Positions 61,462 to 64,000 of a stretch of 64,000 bases of DNA are shown one piece after another. The stretch lies in contig JAXLSZ010000004.1 of the NCBI GenBank assembly GCA_046330315.1, positions 248,001 through 312,000 of the forward strand. Direction: 5' to 3'. A program made the position numbers and the translations under genes. This DNA comes from JAXLSZ01 sp046330315. GTDB taxonomy: Bacteria > Actinomycetota > Thermoleophilia > Solirubrobacterales > 70-9. The notes beneath the pieces were generated by a model. The model saw only the letters and a list, made by a program, of their open reading frames with translations. It did no database searches and had not been told where the DNA came from. The first letter of the stretch is position 1. Each line of letters starts with the position of its first letter.

Positions 61462-62415
61462 TCAGGCGGCCTCGAACTCCTCGAAACGGATGGCCAGCCG
61501 CTCCGGGTCCGGGCGGAGCTCGGCTGCACGCGGCTGGGAGATCTCCGAGCCGTGGAATCCCTGCAACCCGGTCCTCAGCATCGGACCGTCGGTTTCCTAG
61601 AGCAGCTGGGGACCGATGTGAATCAGGCTGGAGGGATCGATTCCCAGCAGATTCCGATCGTAGGCGAGGTGATGGATGGCGCAAAGGGCGATGCCATTCA
61701 CGACCGCCGCGATCCCGGCCGGGTCGGCGTCACGAACGATGTGCGATGCCTCGATCAACTCCCGGCGCTTCAGGGAGCACACGGCGCAGCGGTGACGGTA
61801 GGCCCAGAGCACGTCGCGGCGAAATCGAGCCTGGTGGTATCGCTGGCGAACCTCTGCGAACCGATACCGGCGGGCATCGAGCGAGGAGACGATGCCGTCC
61901 CCTTGCATGTCTGCGTGGCGCAGCCCGACCCGAAGTGAGACCAGCCGGGCAGCAGGATCGTCGTCTGTCACAAAGACGGGTGCAACCGGCAGGTACTGGC
62001 CCGGCGCGATTCCCCGGAAGTAGATGAGCGGGACCTGCAGGTCGTGGGCGGCTCGCAGGGCCCGGTTGTCCGCCTGGTTCGCCGACCCTGCTCGGTAGTG
62101 GTAGATGACGCTTCCGTCCTCCGGATCCAACACGTCGTCATACGGGGCAGGCCTGCCCAGCTTCGGCGGTGCTGTGGTCAGCGACAGCGCAGCCGGCCCG
62201 ACCTGAGCCCGCGACCTGTAGATCCCCTTGTAGAAGGAGCCGAAGGGAACCCGCCTGCCTTGATGTTCGAAACCCTTGCGGAGGACCTGCAAGGGAACCA
62301 GATCCTGATGTGCGCGCGCCAGGGCATCCACCGCCTGGATCGCAGACCGGCGCAGCGAGAGATCCGGATCCGCGGTCACGCTCCCGATCTTCCTCCACCG
62401 ACCCACCCCGTTCAA
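61462..62415 (-). pseudogene. HNH restriction-endonuclease-like gene interrupted by an in-frame TAG
   Basis: COG3440-like HNH protein. The open part (to 61597) is 272 aa: an N-terminal module (LRKGFEHQGRRVPFGSFYKGIYR), GIAPGQYLPVAPVFV, and the HNH core CAVCSLKRRELIEASHIVRDAD ... NGIALCAIHHLAYDRNLLGID in family form. It stops at SSLIHIGPQLL-TAG. The same frame continues ETDGPMLRTGLQGFHGSEIS ... RPDPERLAIRFEEFEAA to TGA 61462, which is the expected C-terminus of this family. One base change (GAG to TAG) explains it. The start is uncertain: TTG 62415, GTG 62406 or GTG 62379. Less GC-biased than its neighbours. Confidence 0.65.
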
Positions 62416-62552
62416 GGCCTCCCGCCCGGTCGGGTGAATGGTTCGACACCCCAGAGGGGATAGGAGTGTTCAATCACCGGCTCGGTCACGGGCCTGGGTG
62501 CGGGCTCCGCTCCACCCAGGCGGTTCAGCCGGCGATCCTCAGCCGGCGATCC
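62416..62552. other. Gap between HNH gene and ABC exporter
   Basis: A 14-bp unit CAGCCGGCGATCCT is duplicated at 62526-62539 and 62540-62553, running into the exporter stop codon. No promoter or RNA gene is recognised. Confidence 0.5.
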
Positions 62553-64000
62553 TCAGGCGGCGGCCGAGGACTCGGCCCAGGCCCCGTAGAGGCGGGCGTA
62601 GGCGCCGCCGCCGGCGATCAGCTCCTCGTGGGTGCCCTGCTCGGCGATCCGGCCGTCCTCGAGGACGACGATCTTGCCGGCGCGGCGGATGGTCGAGAGC
62701 CGGTGGGCGATGACGATCGCGGTGCGCCCGACCAGGAGGCGCTCGAGCCCCCGCTCGATCGTGCGCTCGGTGCGGACGTCCACGTTGGAAGTCGCCTCGT
62801 CGAGGATCAGGATCCGGGGCTCGGCGAGCAGCGCCCGGGCGAAGGCGACGAGCTGGCGCTGGCCGGAGGAGAGCTGGATGCCCCGCTCGCCGACCTCGGT
62901 ATCGATCCCGTCCGGGAGGGAGGCAATGAACCCGGTCGCGCCGACCGCCGCGGCGGCCTCCTCGATCTCCTCGAGGGTCGCGTCGGGGCGCCCGAAGGCG
63001 ATGTTCTCCCTCACCGTGCCCGAGAACAGGAACCCCTCCTGGGGGACGATGCCGAGCTGCTCGCGCAGCGCCCGCTGCCGGAGCCCCCGCAGGTCCTGCC
63101 CGTCGATCCGCACCGCCCCCGCCTGGGGGTCGTAGAAGCGCGCGACCAGCTTGGCGAAGGTCGACTTGCCCGCCCCGGTGGAGCCGACCAGGGCCAGGGT
63201 CTGGCCGGCGGGCACCCGCAGGTCCACGTCGCGCAGCGCCCACTCGACCCGCTCGCCGGCCGCCTCGGCCTCGATGGCGTCCTCGCGGTAGGCGAAGGAG
63301 ACGCCGTCCATCTCGACCTCCCCGCGGATCTCTCCGGGGTCGACGGCGCCCGGCGCGTCGACCATGTCCGGGCTGGTGTCGAGTAGTTCGAAGATCTTGT
63401 CCAGCGCGGCCATCCCCTGCTGGTAGGTCGTATAGAGTTGCGAGAGCTGCTGGATCGGGTCGAAGAAGGTCTGCAGGTAGCCGACGAAGGAGACCACGAC
63501 CCCGATCGCGATCGCGCCGTCTATCGCCTGGTAGCCCCCGTAGAGAAGGATCACCGCGGTGCCGACCGCCGAGAGCAGCTCGACCGCCGGGAAGTAGGCG
63601 GCGTTCAGGTAGACGGTGCGCATGTTCGCCTCGCGGTTTGCCTCGTTGAGCTCGTCCATCCGCTCGATGTGGCGCCTCTCCTGTCCGAAGCTGCGCACCA
63701 CCCGGATCCCGCTCAGGGTCTCCTGCAGGTAGGCGGTGATCGCCGCGATGCGCTCGCGCGTCGCCCTGTAGGCGCCGGCCGAGGCGATCCTGAAGACAAC
63801 GCTGGCGATCGCCAGCAGCGGGAAGGTGATGAAGGTGACCAGCGCGAGCCCGACGTCGAGGAGGAGCAGGATCACCACCACCCCGATCAGGGTGAGCGTC
63901 GCCGAGAACAGGGTCACCACGCCGTCTGAGACGAGCTGGTTGAGCGCCTCGATGTCGTTGGTCATGCGCGAGATCAGCACACCGGGGCTGCGCCGGGTGA
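62553..64000 (-). CDS. ABC exporter, fused membrane and ATPase domains, 5' truncated by window edge
   Basis: At least 482 aa seen; the frame is still open at 64000. Membrane part: ISRMTNDIEALNQLVSDGVV, then helices and IRVVRSFGQERRHIERM. ATPase: Walker A GSTGAGKSTFAKLVARFYDP, Q-loop IVPQEGFLFSGTVRENI, signature LSSGQRQLVAFARALL, Walker B RILILDEATSNVD and H-loop AHRLSTI. It belongs to the MsbA/LmrA multidrug or lipid exporter group, half-transporter type, working as a homo- or heterodimer. Substrate not readable; a partner half-transporter may lie outside the window. Confidence 0.93.
   Translation of the reverse strand, partial: TRRSPGVLISRMTNDIEALNQLVSDGVVTLFSATLTLIGVVVILLLLDVGLALVTFITFPLLAIASVVFRIASAGAYRATRERIAAITAYLQETLSGIRVVRSFGQERRHIERMDELNEANREANMRTVYLNAAYFPAVELLSAVGTAVILLYGGYQAIDGAIAIGVVVSFVGYLQTFFDPIQQLSQLYTTYQQGMAALDKIFELLDTSPDMVDAPGAVDPGEIRGEVEMDGVSFAYREDAIEAEAAGERVEWALRDVDLRVPAGQTLALVGSTGAGKSTFAKLVARFYDPQAGAVRIDGQDLRGLRQRALREQLGIVPQEGFLFSGTVRENIAFGRPDATLEEIEEAAAAVGATGFIASLPDGIDTEVGERGIQLSSGQRQLVAFARALLAEPRILILDEATSNVDVRTERTIERGLERLLVGRTAIVIAHRLSTIRRAGKIVVLEDGRIAEQGTHEELIAGGGAYARLYGAWAESSAAA

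Overview
The window is dense, very GC-rich bacterial chromosome, with strong G/C bias at third codon positions and many GTG, TTG and even CTG starts. Gene content is mostly housekeeping: trp, pan, uvr, tsa, polA, rpsA, rex and hppA. This content, together with a dedicated trpF, DUF559/AbiEi-type proteins and paired CeoB/CeoC-like TrkA proteins, points to a deep-branching actinobacterium, most likely class Thermoleophilia. That placement is inferred from gene content and style; no 16S gene is present.

Layout. 1-7943: trpE(partial)-G-D-C, an HtrA-type protease, trpF-B-A and a 53-aa membrane protein. 8119-10815: phosphofructokinase with pyrophosphate-type residues, a substrate-binding lipoprotein, and a small secreted protein. 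10921-14879: epimerase and ACT-domain malic enzyme (minus strand), then a DUF559 protein. 15001-21298: polA, a perfect terminator hairpin, then (minus) a calcium-binding-repeat protein, an ECF sigma factor with a membrane/extracellular tail, and an FAD reductase. 21390-31734: rpsA, coaE, lytic transglycosylase, MFS, DoxX and a secreted protein (minus), uvrB, a coiled-coil protein and a thioredoxin. 31821-33176: a second DUF559 gene bracketed by three minisatellites. 33230-42050: uvrA, ROK kinase, acyltransferase, YjbQ, panB, a DUF2520-PanC fusion and fmdB. 42061-48507: type-4 uracil-DNA glycosylase, tsaE, tsaB-rimI-tsaD, glutaredoxin-like protein, rex and a YbdK-type ligase. 48738-53175: repeat protein, K+-independent H+-pyrophosphatase and an FMN 2-hydroxyacid oxidase. 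53234-59896: two APC permeases with UspA tails, a small membrane protein, two TrkA proteins and an FAD reductase, read here as a potassium-uptake locus. 59934-62415: tRNA-Gln with two HNH endonuclease genes of less GC-rich sequence, one broken by an amber codon. 62553-64000: ABC exporter (partial).

The strongest unlisted signal is how genes start. In about eighteen places a TANNNT-like -10 hexamer ends 6-9 bases before an ATG/GTG, implying leaderless mRNAs. In several of these places the leaderless start opens a very short reading frame whose stop overlaps the start of the real gene (malic enzyme, hydroxyacid oxidase, K+ permease, repeat protein). Two genes appear to start with CTG inside a CTGA stop-start overlap. 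Tandem repeats (15-48 bp units) are frequent in and between genes, and large palindromes sit at gene ends.
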